Shown: in pieces, positions 26,155 to 33,533 of the stretch | How the letters are laid out: every line of letters begins with the position of its first letter | Numbering within the stretch: the first letter of the stretch is position 1 | Source: an uncultured Clostridia bacterium | Lineage (GTDB): Bacteria; Bacillota; Clostridia; TANB77; CAG-465 | DNA: 64,000 bases | Direction: 5' to 3' | Assembly: GCA_934162655.1 (NCBI GenBank) | Contig: CAKPJL010000002.1 | Coordinates: 1-64,000 of the forward strand | Position numbers and translations under genes: made by a program | The notes under the pieces: model-generated | What the model was told of the DNA's origin: nothing | What the model saw: the letters and a program-made list of their open reading frames with translations, nothing else | Databases searched by the model: none

Positions 26155-26702
26155 TCTATATATTCTAAATTGATTTTATTGTTGGAAGAAAAAGGCACTA
26201 TTTCTTCTTTTGAAAAAAGTCTTTTTGTTATATTTAGACAATAGTCATTTAGTTTAGTTTTTGCAATTTTATCAGCTTTATTTGCAATAATAGTAAATGG
26301 TATATTTTGTGCAATTAACCATTCATACATTGTTTTATCATCTTCTGTTGGATTATGTCTTATGTCGACTAAGAAAAAAATATGCTTTATTAATTCATTT
26401 TCTGTTATATATTTATTAATTAGTTTGTTTGTTATATCTTTTTCTTGTTTTGTCATTTTTGAGAAACCATAACCTGGTAAGTCTACTATATAAAAAGTGT
26501 TATCTACTAAATAATAATTTAAGCACTTTGTCTTTCCGGGTGTTTGACCTACTTTTGCAAGATTTTTATGATTTGCAAGTGCATTTATAAAAGAAGATTT
26601 ACCTACATTAGATTTGCCAACTAAAACAATTTGAGGGACTTCTGTTTTTAATATTTTATCTTTTGAAAAAACGGAAGTTTCAAATTTTACATTTTTTAAC
26701 AT
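26130..26702 (-). CDS. ysxC: Ribosome biogenesis GTP-binding protein YsxC/YihA (EngB)
   Basis: This 190-residue essential GTPase acts in late 50S subunit assembly. G motifs are all visible: G1 GKSNVGKSS near residue 29, G2 TPGKT near 54, G3 DLPGYGFSK near 74, G4 ANKADK near 141 and G5 FSSNNK near 173. The conserved NYY before DLPGYG is typical. The length is normal. GAGGT lies before the start, and an extended -10 (TGATATACT on the reverse strand) is about 25 bases upstream. It is monocistronic, downstream of the serS terminator. Confidence 0.95.
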   Translation of the reverse strand: MLKNVKFETSVFSKDKILKTEVPQIVLVGKSNVGKSSFINALANHKNLAKVGQTPGKTKCLNYYLVDNTFYIVDLPGYGFSKMTKQEKDITNKLINKYITENELIKHIFFLVDIRHNPTEDDKTMYEWLIAQNIPFTIIANKADKIAKTKLNDYCLNITKRLFSKEEIVPFSSNNKINLEYIEKIISESL

Positions 26703-26760
26703 ATTTATACCTCACATTAACTCTATAAATAGTATATCATAGTATTTAAAAAAAATAAAC

Positions 26761-26796
26761 AAAAAACAGCTAATCAAAAAAATTAACTGCTTTTTT
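26761..26796 (-). terminator. Terminator of the DUF4364-serS operon
   Basis: Reverse strand stem CAGTTAAT/ATTAGCTG (26767-26774 with 26782-26789, one G-U pair) has an AT loop and is followed by TTTTTTG. Confidence 0.8.
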
Positions 26797-26803
26797 ATAT
26801 ACT

Positions 26804-28090
26804 CTATTTTTTTGTTTCTATCTTCGTTTTTCCACCCATATAAGACTGAAGAGCTTTTGGAATTAAAATAGAACCGTCTTTTTGATAATTATTCTCAATT
26901 ACAGCAATAAGTCCACGAGGAGAAGCAACTACTGTATTGTTTAGTGTTGATACCAAATAGTTACCATTTTCACCTCTTGCTTTTATTGAAAGTCTTCTAG
27001 CTTGGGCATCACCAAGAGTAGAGCAAGAACCAACCTCGAAATATTTTTTTTGTCTAGGAGACCATGCTTCAACATCACAAGATTTTACTTTTAAATCTGC
27101 AAGATCGCCACTGCAACATTCAAGTGTTCTTACTGGTACATCTAAGCTTCTGAAAAATTCTACTGTGTAAGACCACATTTTATTATACCAAGTCATAGCA
27201 TCTTCTGCTTTGCATAGTACAACCATTTCTTGCTTTTCAAATTGATGTACTCTATAAAGTCCTCTTTCTTCAAGACCATGAGAGCCAACCTCTTTTCTAA
27301 AACATGGAGAATAAGAAGTAAGACAAATAGGAAGACTTTCTTCTTTTACAGTTTGTCCTTTAAATCTGCCAATCATAGAGTGCTCAGATGTACCTATTAA
27401 GTATAAATCTTCATTTTCTATTTTATACATCATAGCATCCATTTCTTCAAAACTCATAACACCTGTTACAACATCACTTCTAATCATAAATGGTGGAACA
27501 CAATATGTAAATCCTTTATCTATCATAAAATCTCTTGCATAAGATAACATAGCAGAATGAAGTCTTGCTATATCACCAGTTAGAAAGTAAAATCCATTTC
27601 CACTAGTTCTGCCAGCACTTTCTTTATCAAGACCACATAGGCTCTCACAAATGTCTGCATGATATGGTATTTCATAGTCTGGCACAAAAGGCTCTCCAAA
27701 TTTTTGATTCTCTACATTTTTTGTATCATCTTCGCCAATCGGAACAGAAGAGTCAATAATATTTGGAATTTTCATCATTTTTGATTTAAGATCAGCTGAT
27801 AAATTTGCCTCTTTATTTTCTATATCAACAAGTAATTTGTTTATATCCACAACTTCTTGCTTTTTTGTATTTGCTTCATCTATTTTTTTATCGTGCATTA
27901 AGGTGCCAATTTCAGAGCTTATAGTGTTTCTTTTTTGTCTTAGGCTGTCGCCTTCTTGTTTTAAAGCTATAATCTCTTTATCAAGTGCTATAACTTCGTC
28001 TACTAGTGGGAGTTTGTGCATTTGAAATTTTTTTACTATATTTTCTTTTACAATATCTGGATTGTCACGTACAAATTTTATATCTAACAT
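26804..28090 (-). CDS. serS: Seryl-tRNA synthetase
   Basis: This 428-residue class II aminoacyl-tRNA synthetase has an N-terminal antiparallel coiled coil for the tRNA long arm (residues ~25-100), motif 2 CFRKEVGSHGLEERGLYRVHQFEK near 260-283, and motif 3 (AVIENNYQKDGSILIPKAL) near the C-terminus. Length and motifs are standard. It starts 3 bases after a DUF4364 gene and shares its promoter. There is no room for a T-box leader, so serine-responsive T-box control is excluded for this copy. Confidence 0.97.
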   Translation of the reverse strand: MLDIKFVRDNPDIVKENIVKKFQMHKLPLVDEVIALDKEIIALKQEGDSLRQKRNTISSEIGTLMHDKKIDEANTKKQEVVDINKLLVDIENKEANLSADLKSKMMKIPNIIDSSVPIGEDDTKNVENQKFGEPFVPDYEIPYHADICESLCGLDKESAGRTSGNGFYFLTGDIARLHSAMLSYARDFMIDKGFTYCVPPFMIRSDVVTGVMSFEEMDAMMYKIENEDLYLIGTSEHSMIGRFKGQTVKEESLPICLTSYSPCFRKEVGSHGLEERGLYRVHQFEKQEMVVLCKAEDAMTWYNKMWSYTVEFFRSLDVPVRTLECCSGDLADLKVKSCDVEAWSPRQKKYFEVGSCSTLGDAQARRLSIKARGENGNYLVSTLNNTVVASPRGLIAVIENNYQKDGSILIPKALQSYMGGKTKIETKK

Positions 28091-28092
28091 AA

Positions 28093-28662
28093 TTAATCAA
28101 TCTCCTTAGTTTCATCATCTAAATATTCATTTTTAGTATCTACTGTCATAAGTGAAAGTAGTGTTTTATAAATTGTTTCAGAATTTTCGTTCCAGTTTTT
28201 TGAAATGTTTTTGGCTTGATTTTTAGTTCCGGCATACATTGTGATATTTATTAGCTCATCTGTACCATCTTTAATAAAGCAAGAAATTTTATATTCGTCA
28301 GCTTTTAGTGGAATAATATTAGTACCGATAGAATAATCTGTTTTAATCTCTACGGTGTTCTTATTTATCATTTTTTTTAAGTTATATAAGTTTACACCAG
28401 GTATTAATTCTAAAAGTTCACTAAGTGTAGCAGACCCAGTATCAGTGATTAAAAAAAGTTTATTATCATTTTCTTGTAATTCTTCTATGTATCCACTTTT
28501 TTTCATAGAATCAATATAAGAGCAAATATCAAAATATGTAATATCGTCAAATTCTTCTAAATACTTAACAATTTGATCAAGAGTAAGCGATTTAGGATAA
28601 GAATTTTGAAGAACATACAAAACTATTATTTTATTGTCTAGTAAATTTAAATCTTTTGCCAT
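28093..28662 (-). CDS. DUF4364 family winged-helix protein
   Basis: This 189-residue protein starts MAKDLNLLDNKIIVLYVLQ, the hallmark of DUF4364. Residues ~15-85 form a winged helix-turn-helix with the recognition helix in TYFDICSYIDSMKKSGYIEEL and a wing around LFLITDTG. The C-terminal part (~100-165) is a beta-rich domain. The family is widespread in Clostridia and is assumed to be a transcription regulator; targets are unknown. It leads an operon with serS. Its start region faces cmk across a palindromic promoter, so autoregulation is possible (inference). Confidence 0.85.
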   Translation of the reverse strand: MAKDLNLLDNKIIVLYVLQNSYPKSLTLDQIVKYLEEFDDITYFDICSYIDSMKKSGYIEELQENDNKLFLITDTGSATLSELLELIPGVNLYNLKKMINKNTVEIKTDYSIGTNIIPLKADEYKISCFIKDGTDELINITMYAGTKNQAKNISKNWNENSETIYKTLLSLMTVDTKNEYLDDETKEID

Positions 28663-28692
28663 AAATTAACCACCAACTTTTCTTAAAAAAAC

Positions 28693-28732
28693 TTTACAAA
28701 ATCCAATGCTTATGATATCATACTTTTGTAAA
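28693..28732. promoter_or_regulatory. Divergent promoter with a shared palindromic -10 (cmk / DUF4364-serS)
   Basis: Forward: TTTACA (28693-28698), 17 bases, TATCAT (28716-28721) preceded by TGA. The core TATGATATCATA (28711-28722) is a perfect 12-bp palindrome, so the reverse strand reads the same extended -10. TTTACAAAA and TTTTGTAAA arms flank it. Confidence 0.7.
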
Positions 28733-28756
28733 AAAATAAAGGGGAAGTGGTAAAAA

Positions 28757-29437
28757 ATGCTAAATTTTAAGAAAAATATTATAGTTGCAATTGATGGTGG
28801 ACCAGGAACTGGTAAATCTACCGTTTCAGATTATGTTGCAAAAAAATTAGGAATACTACATATAGATACAGGTGCAATGTTTAGGGCAGTTGGATACTTT
28901 TTTATTAAAAATAATATAGATATGACAGATGAAAATATAGTAAATAATCTAGAAAATATAAATGTTAATTTAAAATATATAGATGGTAAAACTTATGTGT
29001 TTTTAAATGAATGTGATGTAACTGACTTTATTAGAACAAATGAAGTTTCAATGGCTGCATCAAAAGTTTGCAAAATAAAAGAAGTTAGAAAAAAACTTTT
29101 GGAGCTTCAAAGAAATATGGCAACTACTACTTCTGTAATACTTGACGGACAAGATATTGGTACAGTAGTTTTCCCAAATGCAGACTTTAAATTTTATTTT
29201 GTGTGTTCAATGGAAAAAAGAGCTAAAAGAAGAACACAAGATTTACTAAAAAAAGGAGAAAAAACTAGTTACGAGGAAGTAAAGGCACTGCTTGAAAAAC
29301 GAGATTTTGATGATAGAACAAGAAAAGAGGCCCCAATTTTGAAAGCAATTGATGCTACTGAAATTGATACTACAAATAATACAGTAGAAATTACAGGCGA
29401 TATTTTAATAGATATAATTAAAAAAGGAGTAAAATAA
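28757..29437 (+). CDS. cmk: (d)CMP kinase
   Basis: This 226-residue enzyme phosphorylates CMP and dCMP. It has the P-loop DGGPGTGKSTVS near residues 14-25, the LHIDTGAMFRAVG motif near 35 and DGQDIGTVVFPNA near 131, with the C-terminal DDRTRKEAPL (LKAIDA) of CMP kinases. The length is normal. It is followed after 6 bases by plsC, an arrangement common in Clostridia (cmk-plsC-ispH-rpsA), but ispH and rpsA are absent here. A separate cytidylate-like kinase exists at 11713. Confidence 0.95.
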   Translation: MLNFKKNIIVAIDGGPGTGKSTVSDYVAKKLGILHIDTGAMFRAVGYFFIKNNIDMTDENIVNNLENINVNLKYIDGKTYVFLNECDVTDFIRTNEVSMAASKVCKIKEVRKKLLELQRNMATTTSVILDGQDIGTVVFPNADFKFYFVCSMEKRAKRRTQDLLKKGEKTSYEEVKALLEKRDFDDRTRKEAPILKAIDATEIDTTNNTVEITGDILIDIIKKGVK

Positions 29438-29443
29438 AAAAAT

Positions 29444-30031
29444 ATGAGAGCATTTGTTAGATTTTGCATATACATCGGATGGTGTAAAATTAAGTATAAT
29501 GTAAAATTTCACAATAGGCAAAATGTAAGAAACTTAGATAAATGTATGATATGTGCAAATCATTCAAATAAAGATGAACCGGCATGGCTTTATGCGGATA
29601 ACAATCATCTATGTATAATGGCAAAAGCCGAACTTTTTAAAAACAAATTTATGGCATTTTTATATAAATGCTTTGGTATCTTTCCAATAAGAAGGGGAGA
29701 AAAAGATGTAAAAAGTATAATGCATGCAATAAATTTGTTTAAGAATGTAAAGAGAAGAAAGCTACTAATATTTCCAGAAGGTGAAAGATTAACAAAAGAA
29801 GAGAAAAAAGGAGAGGCAAAAGTTGGACCTGTATATATTGCAGCAAAGGCAGGAATACCAATTGTACCAACATATATTACAAAAAATGTTGATAAACATA
29901 GTAGAGTAGATATAATATATGGTACTCCTATAAATGTACCAAAGGAAGTAATTAAAGATAAACAAAAACTAAAGGAGTTTTCAGATAGCCTTTTGGATAC
30001 TATATATGAATTAGAAAAAGAAATTAGATAA
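29444..30031 (+). CDS. plsC: 1-acyl-sn-glycerol-3-phosphate acyltransferase (PlsC family)
   Basis: The 195-residue acyltransferase makes phosphatidic acid from lysophosphatidic acid. Block I reads ANHSNKDEPAW near residue 36, block II FGIFPIRRGEKD near 80, block III IFPEGERLTKEE near 108 and block IV GIPIVPTYI near 133. In block I the usual H-x4-D spacing instead gives H-x4-E (or H-x3-D), a change at the catalytic pair; other blocks are conserved. Short PlsC proteins of this size are common in Firmicutes. It is co-transcribed with cmk; the ribosome binding site lies in the end of cmk. Confidence 0.88.
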   Translation: MRAFVRFCIYIGWCKIKYNVKFHNRQNVRNLDKCMICANHSNKDEPAWLYADNNHLCIMAKAELFKNKFMAFLYKCFGIFPIRRGEKDVKSIMHAINLFKNVKRRKLLIFPEGERLTKEEKKGEAKVGPVYIAAKAGIPIVPTYITKNVDKHSRVDIIYGTPINVPKEVIKDKQKLKEFSDSLLDTIYELEKEIR

Positions 30032-30060
30032 TGTTTAAAAACTTTTAATATAATTATTAT

Positions 30061-30089
30061 TTGATATAGTGACACTTGTATGGTATAAT
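30061..30089 (+). promoter_or_regulatory. Promoter of the TGA-interrupted gene
   Basis: TTGATA (30061-30066), 17 bases, TATAAT (30084-30089) preceded by TGG. A near-consensus extended -10 promoter. Confidence 0.8.
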
Positions 30090-30137
30090 CCTAAATGTTA
30101 AAAATTAAGCCAAAATGTAATTACAGGAGGAAAAATT

Positions 30138-30770
30138 ATGGCAGAAACAAAAAATTGTTTGTACACAAGTTTGTATCTTACAATTGCAGAAAATGAAGAG
30201 TTTCCTGCAAAATTTGGAAAGGCATGATATAACGAATGCAAAGATCATCTTTATTGCTATTGTTGTAGGTTTTTAAGTCATATGGATAGCATTAATGCAC
30301 TGTCTACAAAATTGGTTAAAAAACAGGAAGGGATATTTTTATGTACTGATTGGTACATAGATGAGTTGGCAAAAATAATTTGTAAAGATATGGTAAAAGA
30401 AGTAATGTTAACCTATTTGGACTTTGAATTTGTAGATAGAGTATGTGATGAACATGGATTTTTTGGCCTTGAGGATAGAGTAATCAATTTTTATAGCAAA
30501 TGTACATCGATTGAGATTAATGCTGTTAATTCGCTTATTAGGTTTTTGGTACTGGTAAATTATTTTGTATTACATGAAGGTTTTTTTACACATGATGCTG
30601 TAACACACGCAATGGATAAAATGAAAAGAACTTATAGCGAAGGCCTTTTTGAACTTTTTGCTGATGATATGTGGAGAGAATTTATATATGTTTTTGTTGA
30701 AAAAAATACATTTTTTGAAGACAAAAAATGCATTTTAGAAATAGATTTTGATAATTTAAAAGAATTATAG
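30138..30770 (+). pseudogene. Orphan gene with one in-frame TGA at codon 30 (nonsense mutation or recoding)
   Basis: From the ATG at 30138, with a strong AGGAGG (30125-30130), the frame reads 29 codons (ending FPAKFGKA), a TGA at 30225-30227, and then 180 open codons to TAG at 30768-30770. The part after TGA stays in the same frame and keeps a natural composition, including the Cys-rich NECKDHLYCYCC. TGG to TGA at a Trp codon would explain it by one base. The protein would be 210 residues, helical, with Trp- and Phe-rich segments (LCTDWYIDELAK); I do not recognise it. It has a near-consensus promoter, strong start and strong terminator. The ATG at 30282 lacks a convincing ribosome binding site. 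Selenocysteine, read-through or sequencing error are alternatives; no clear SECIS hairpin is seen. Confidence 0.7.
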
Positions 30771-30802
30771 ACTAACATTGCAAAGATATGATTTTATTAT
30801 AA

Positions 30803-30832
30803 AACCGAGTAATTTTTACTCGGTTATTTTTT
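30803..30832 (+). terminator. Intrinsic terminator after the TGA-interrupted gene
   Basis: A 10-bp stem AACCGAGTAA (30803-30812) / TTACTCGGTT (30816-30825) with a 3-base loop is followed by ATTTTTT. Confidence 0.9.
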
Positions 30833-30850
30833 AAAAATTTGCTCAAATTG

Positions 30851-30879
30851 TTGACAATTATGTCAAATAGTAGTAAAAT
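30851..30879 (+). promoter_or_regulatory. Promoter of typA with an inverted repeat over the -35
   Basis: TTGACA (30851-30856), 17 bases, TAAAAT (30874-30879). The -35 is half of a perfect inverted repeat TTGACA-ATTA-TGTCAA (30851-30866), a possible operator. Confidence 0.78.
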
Positions 30880-30898
30880 AAGTAAGATAATGTTTTTT

Positions 30899-30933
30899 AT
30901 ATATAACCTAAAAATTGTTTTTAGGTTATATAT
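30899..30933 (+). promoter_or_regulatory. Long hairpin in the typA leader
   Basis: A perfect 16-bp stem (30899-30914 with 30918-30933, around ATAACCTAAAAA/TTTTTAGGTTAT) with a 3-base TTG loop lies between promoter and start. It is followed by ATCTTTTAG, a weak T run, so it may act as an attenuator or RNA-stability element. Confidence 0.7.
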
Positions 30934-30956
30934 CTTTTAGAAGGGAAGAATAAATA

Positions 30957-32768
30957 ATGAAAAATTTAAGGAATGTAGCAATAATAGCCCACGTTGACCA
31001 TGGTAAAACAACACTTGTAGATGCACTGCTAAAACAATCAGGAACATTTAGACAAAACGAACAAATAGAAGAACGTGTAATGGACTCAAATGATATAGAA
31101 CGTGAGAGAGGAATAACAATTCTTTCAAAAAATACTGCTATAAGATATAAAGATGTAAAAATCAATATTGTTGATACACCTGGACATGCTGATTTTGGTG
31201 GAGAAGTTGAGCGTGTGCTTAAAATGGTTGATGGCGTAATATTAGTTGTTGATGCGTTTGACGGACCTATGCCACAAACTAGATTTGTTTTATCAAAGGC
31301 TTTAGCATTAAATCTTGTACCAATAGTTGTAGTAAATAAAATAGATAGGCCAGGAGCTAGACCTAAAGAAGTTGTAGATGAAGTTTTAGAGCTATTTATG
31401 GATCTTGATGCAACAGATGAACAACTTGATTTTAAAGTAATATATGCATCTGGTAAAAATGGTTTTGCTAAATATTCTTTAGATGAAGAAAATGATAATA
31501 TGCAACCTTTATTTGAAACAATAGTAAATACTGTTCCAGAACCAAAAGGTGATGAGAACGAACCACTTCAATTACTTATTACAAATATAGATTATGATGA
31601 ATATACTGGTAGAGTGGGTATTGGCAGAATCGAAAGAGGTACAATTCTAAACTCACAAAATGTGGCTGTATGTAAAAATGATGGTACAGTACAAAATTTA
31701 AAAATAGGTAAACTTTTTACTTATGAAGGGCTTAACAAAAAAGAAGTTGAAAGTGCTACTTGTGGTGATATAGTAGCAATTCAAGGCCTTGCAGGAATTA
31801 ATATAGGTGAAACTCTAGCAGATCCAGAACATCCAGAGAAAGTAGATTTCGTAGATATTGATGAACCAACAGTTTCTATGACATTTTCTGTAAATAATGG
31901 ACCATTCGCTGGAAAAGAGGGTAAATTTGTTACATCTAGACATTTAAGAGATAGACTATATAAAGAACTTGAAACAAATGTATCTTTAAGAGTTGAAGAC
32001 ACAGATTCTGCTGATAGCTTTAAAGTATCAGGACGCGGTGAACTTCATTTATCAATTCTAATTGAGCAAATGAGAAGAGAAGGATTTGAACTTTTAGTAT
32101 CACGTCCAACTGTTATAAATAAAGTAATTGACGGAGTAAAATGTGAACCAATGGAACTTGTTACAATTGATGTTCCAGAAGAATATGTTGGTACAGTAAT
32201 GGAAAAAATGGGAAATAGAAAAGCTGAAATGACTAATATGACTACATCACAATCACAAGCCGGTTATAGTAGACTTGAATTTAAAATCCCAGCTCGTGGT
32301 CTAATTGGTTATAGAAGTGAATTTATGACTGCAACAAAAGGTACAGGAATAATGAACCATATATTTGCAGGATATGAACCAGATCGTGGTGAAATTATGA
32401 CACGTTCACATGGTACAGTAATAGCTTTCGAACAAGGTAAATCAACAGGTTATGGCCTTTTCAATGCACAAGAAAGAGCAAGTCTATTTATAGGTCCAGG
32501 TGTTGAAGTGTATGCTGGTATGATTGTTGGTGAAAATTCTCGTAGTGACGATCTTACAGTTAATGTATGTAAAGAAAAACACTTAACAAATACACGTGCA
32601 TCTGGTAGTGATGATGCATTAAAACTTGTTCCACCAGTTACTCTATCACTAGAGCAATCAATTGAATTTATTGCAGATGATGAATTAGTTGAAGTGACAC
32701 CTCTAAATATTAGACTTAGAAAGAAAATATTAGATCCAACTTTAAGAAATAGAGAGGCAAGAAAATAA
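30957..32768 (+). CDS. typA: Translational GTPase TypA/BipA
   Basis: This 603-residue ribosome-associated GTPase acts in 50S assembly under stress and low temperature. G1 AHVDHGKTT is at residues ~11-19, the switch I ERERGITIL near 50, G3 DTPGHADFGGEVERV near 74-88 and G4 NKIDRP near 128. EF-G-like domains III and V and the BipA-specific C-terminal domain follow (KGTGIMNHIF near 460, TNTRASGSDDALKL near 545). The length is standard. AGAAGGGA precedes the start. It is monocistronic with a structured leader, which could mediate condition-dependent expression. Confidence 0.97.
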   Translation: MKNLRNVAIIAHVDHGKTTLVDALLKQSGTFRQNEQIEERVMDSNDIERERGITILSKNTAIRYKDVKINIVDTPGHADFGGEVERVLKMVDGVILVVDAFDGPMPQTRFVLSKALALNLVPIVVVNKIDRPGARPKEVVDEVLELFMDLDATDEQLDFKVIYASGKNGFAKYSLDEENDNMQPLFETIVNTVPEPKGDENEPLQLLITNIDYDEYTGRVGIGRIERGTILNSQNVAVCKNDGTVQNLKIGKLFTYEGLNKKEVESATCGDIVAIQGLAGINIGETLADPEHPEKVDFVDIDEPTVSMTFSVNNGPFAGKEGKFVTSRHLRDRLYKELETNVSLRVEDTDSADSFKVSGRGELHLSILIEQMRREGFELLVSRPTVINKVIDGVKCEPMELVTIDVPEEYVGTVMEKMGNRKAEMTNMTTSQSQAGYSRLEFKIPARGLIGYRSEFMTATKGTGIMNHIFAGYEPDRGEIMTRSHGTVIAFEQGKSTGYGLFNAQERASLFIGPGVEVYAGMIVGENSRSDDLTVNVCKEKHLTNTRASGSDDALKLVPPVTLSLEQSIEFIADDELVEVTPLNIRLRKKILDPTLRNREARK

Positions 32769-32781
32769 ATAAAAAAATTAA

Positions 32782-32811
32782 AAAAGCATGTATTGAATGA
32801 TACATGCTTTT
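32782..32811 (+). terminator. Intrinsic terminator after typA
   Basis: A 12-bp stem AAAAGCATGTAT (32782-32793) / ATACATGCTTTT (32800-32811) with a 6-base loop; the T run is short. Confidence 0.8.
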
Positions 32812-32834
32812 ACTACTATTAGGTGCTACATTTC

Positions 32835-32863
32835 TTGAAATTTACATAAAAATGTGATATAAT
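32835..32863 (+). promoter_or_regulatory. Promoter of the 160-residue orphan
   Basis: TTGAAA (32835-32840), 17 bases, TATAAT (32858-32863) with TGA before it (extended -10). Confidence 0.72.
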
Positions 32864-32926
32864 AATAATGTAAGATTAAATTAATTGCTATAAGAATTTA
32901 TGGCAAAATGTGGAGGTATACTAATT

Positions 32927-33409
32927 ATGAGTAACTGTGCAGCAAAACAAAGAAAGATTTCACAGATCGTTTCTATGTTAAGGAAATCTGATGACTATGT
33001 ATTAGATGAGGTGATATCAATCTTGAACATCTATAATACAAAAATGATTTCTGATACTGGGTGCGATGATTTGCTTTTCATAAGTCTTAGAGAAGTTATA
33101 GATGAGGACAATAAGAATGGTGTAAGGGTTTTAAATGCCTTAGAAAGAGCAAATAAAACAAGAATATGTGACTTGTTTAATAAGGAGGAAAATGAAACTA
33201 AATATGGTATTTCAATTTCTGACTTGTTTTCAACAAGAGGAATTGGCCTTAACACACTTGATTTACTTGTAGATGAACTGCTTTCCGTAGGTATAGGTAA
33301 AGAGAATTTTATGTTTGCAAGTGTTGATACGCCAGATACTATAAGAAACTTGACAAAAAGAGTTTACCTTACGGCTACAAAACATGATTTTATAAGAGAT
33401 ATGATCTGA
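32927..33409 (+). CDS. Hypothetical protein, 160 residues
   Basis: I do not recognise this protein. The ATG at 32927 is chosen because GGAGGT (32912-32917) precedes it; an earlier in-frame TTG would place the binding site inside the gene. It is predicted all-helical, with Cys at positions 3 and near 46, several Leu-rich amphipathic helices (IGLNTLDLLVDELLSVGIG near 104-122) and no membrane segment. The SDLFSTRGIGLNTLDLLVDELL stretch is weakly reminiscent of a helix-hairpin or winged-helix element, but I would not call it. It is monocistronic with its own promoter and terminator and sits between typA and the glucan synthase. Confidence 0.8.
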   Translation: MSNCAAKQRKISQIVSMLRKSDDYVLDEVISILNIYNTKMISDTGCDDLLFISLREVIDEDNKNGVRVLNALERANKTRICDLFNKEENETKYGISISDLFSTRGIGLNTLDLLVDELLSVGIGKENFMFASVDTPDTIRNLTKRVYLTATKHDFIRDMI

Positions 33410-33423
33410 TTAAAGTTTTTTTT

Positions 33424-33456
33424 ATAGAAGTTATAATTTTAACTTCTATTTTTTTA
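33424..33456 (+). terminator. Intrinsic terminator after the 160-residue orphan
   Basis: A 10-bp stem ATAGAAGTTA (33424-33433) / TAACTTCTAT (33440-33449) with a 6-base loop is followed by TTTTTTATTTT. Confidence 0.88.
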
Positions 33457-33475
33457 TTTTTATATGATTTTAACA

Positions 33476-33504
33476 TTGCATATTTTTACCATTTATTATA
33501 TAAT
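33476..33504 (+). promoter_or_regulatory. Promoter of the glucan synthase operon
   Basis: TTGCAT (33476-33481), 17 bases, TATAAT (33499-33504), about 30 bases before the start codon. Confidence 0.75.
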
Positions 33505-33533
33505 TTTACTATAAATAAGAGGGGTTAAAAAAT

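Noticed and set aside
28091..28092. T-box leader for serS
   Set aside because: serS begins 3 bases after the DUF4364 gene, leaving no room; the leader of the operon is also under 60 bases.
30225..30275. Possible SECIS element after the in-frame TGA
   Set aside because: GCAAAGA/TCTTTATTGC can fold, but its loop is only about three bases and lacks the expected conserved G in a larger apical loop. Selenocysteine is kept only as an alternative.
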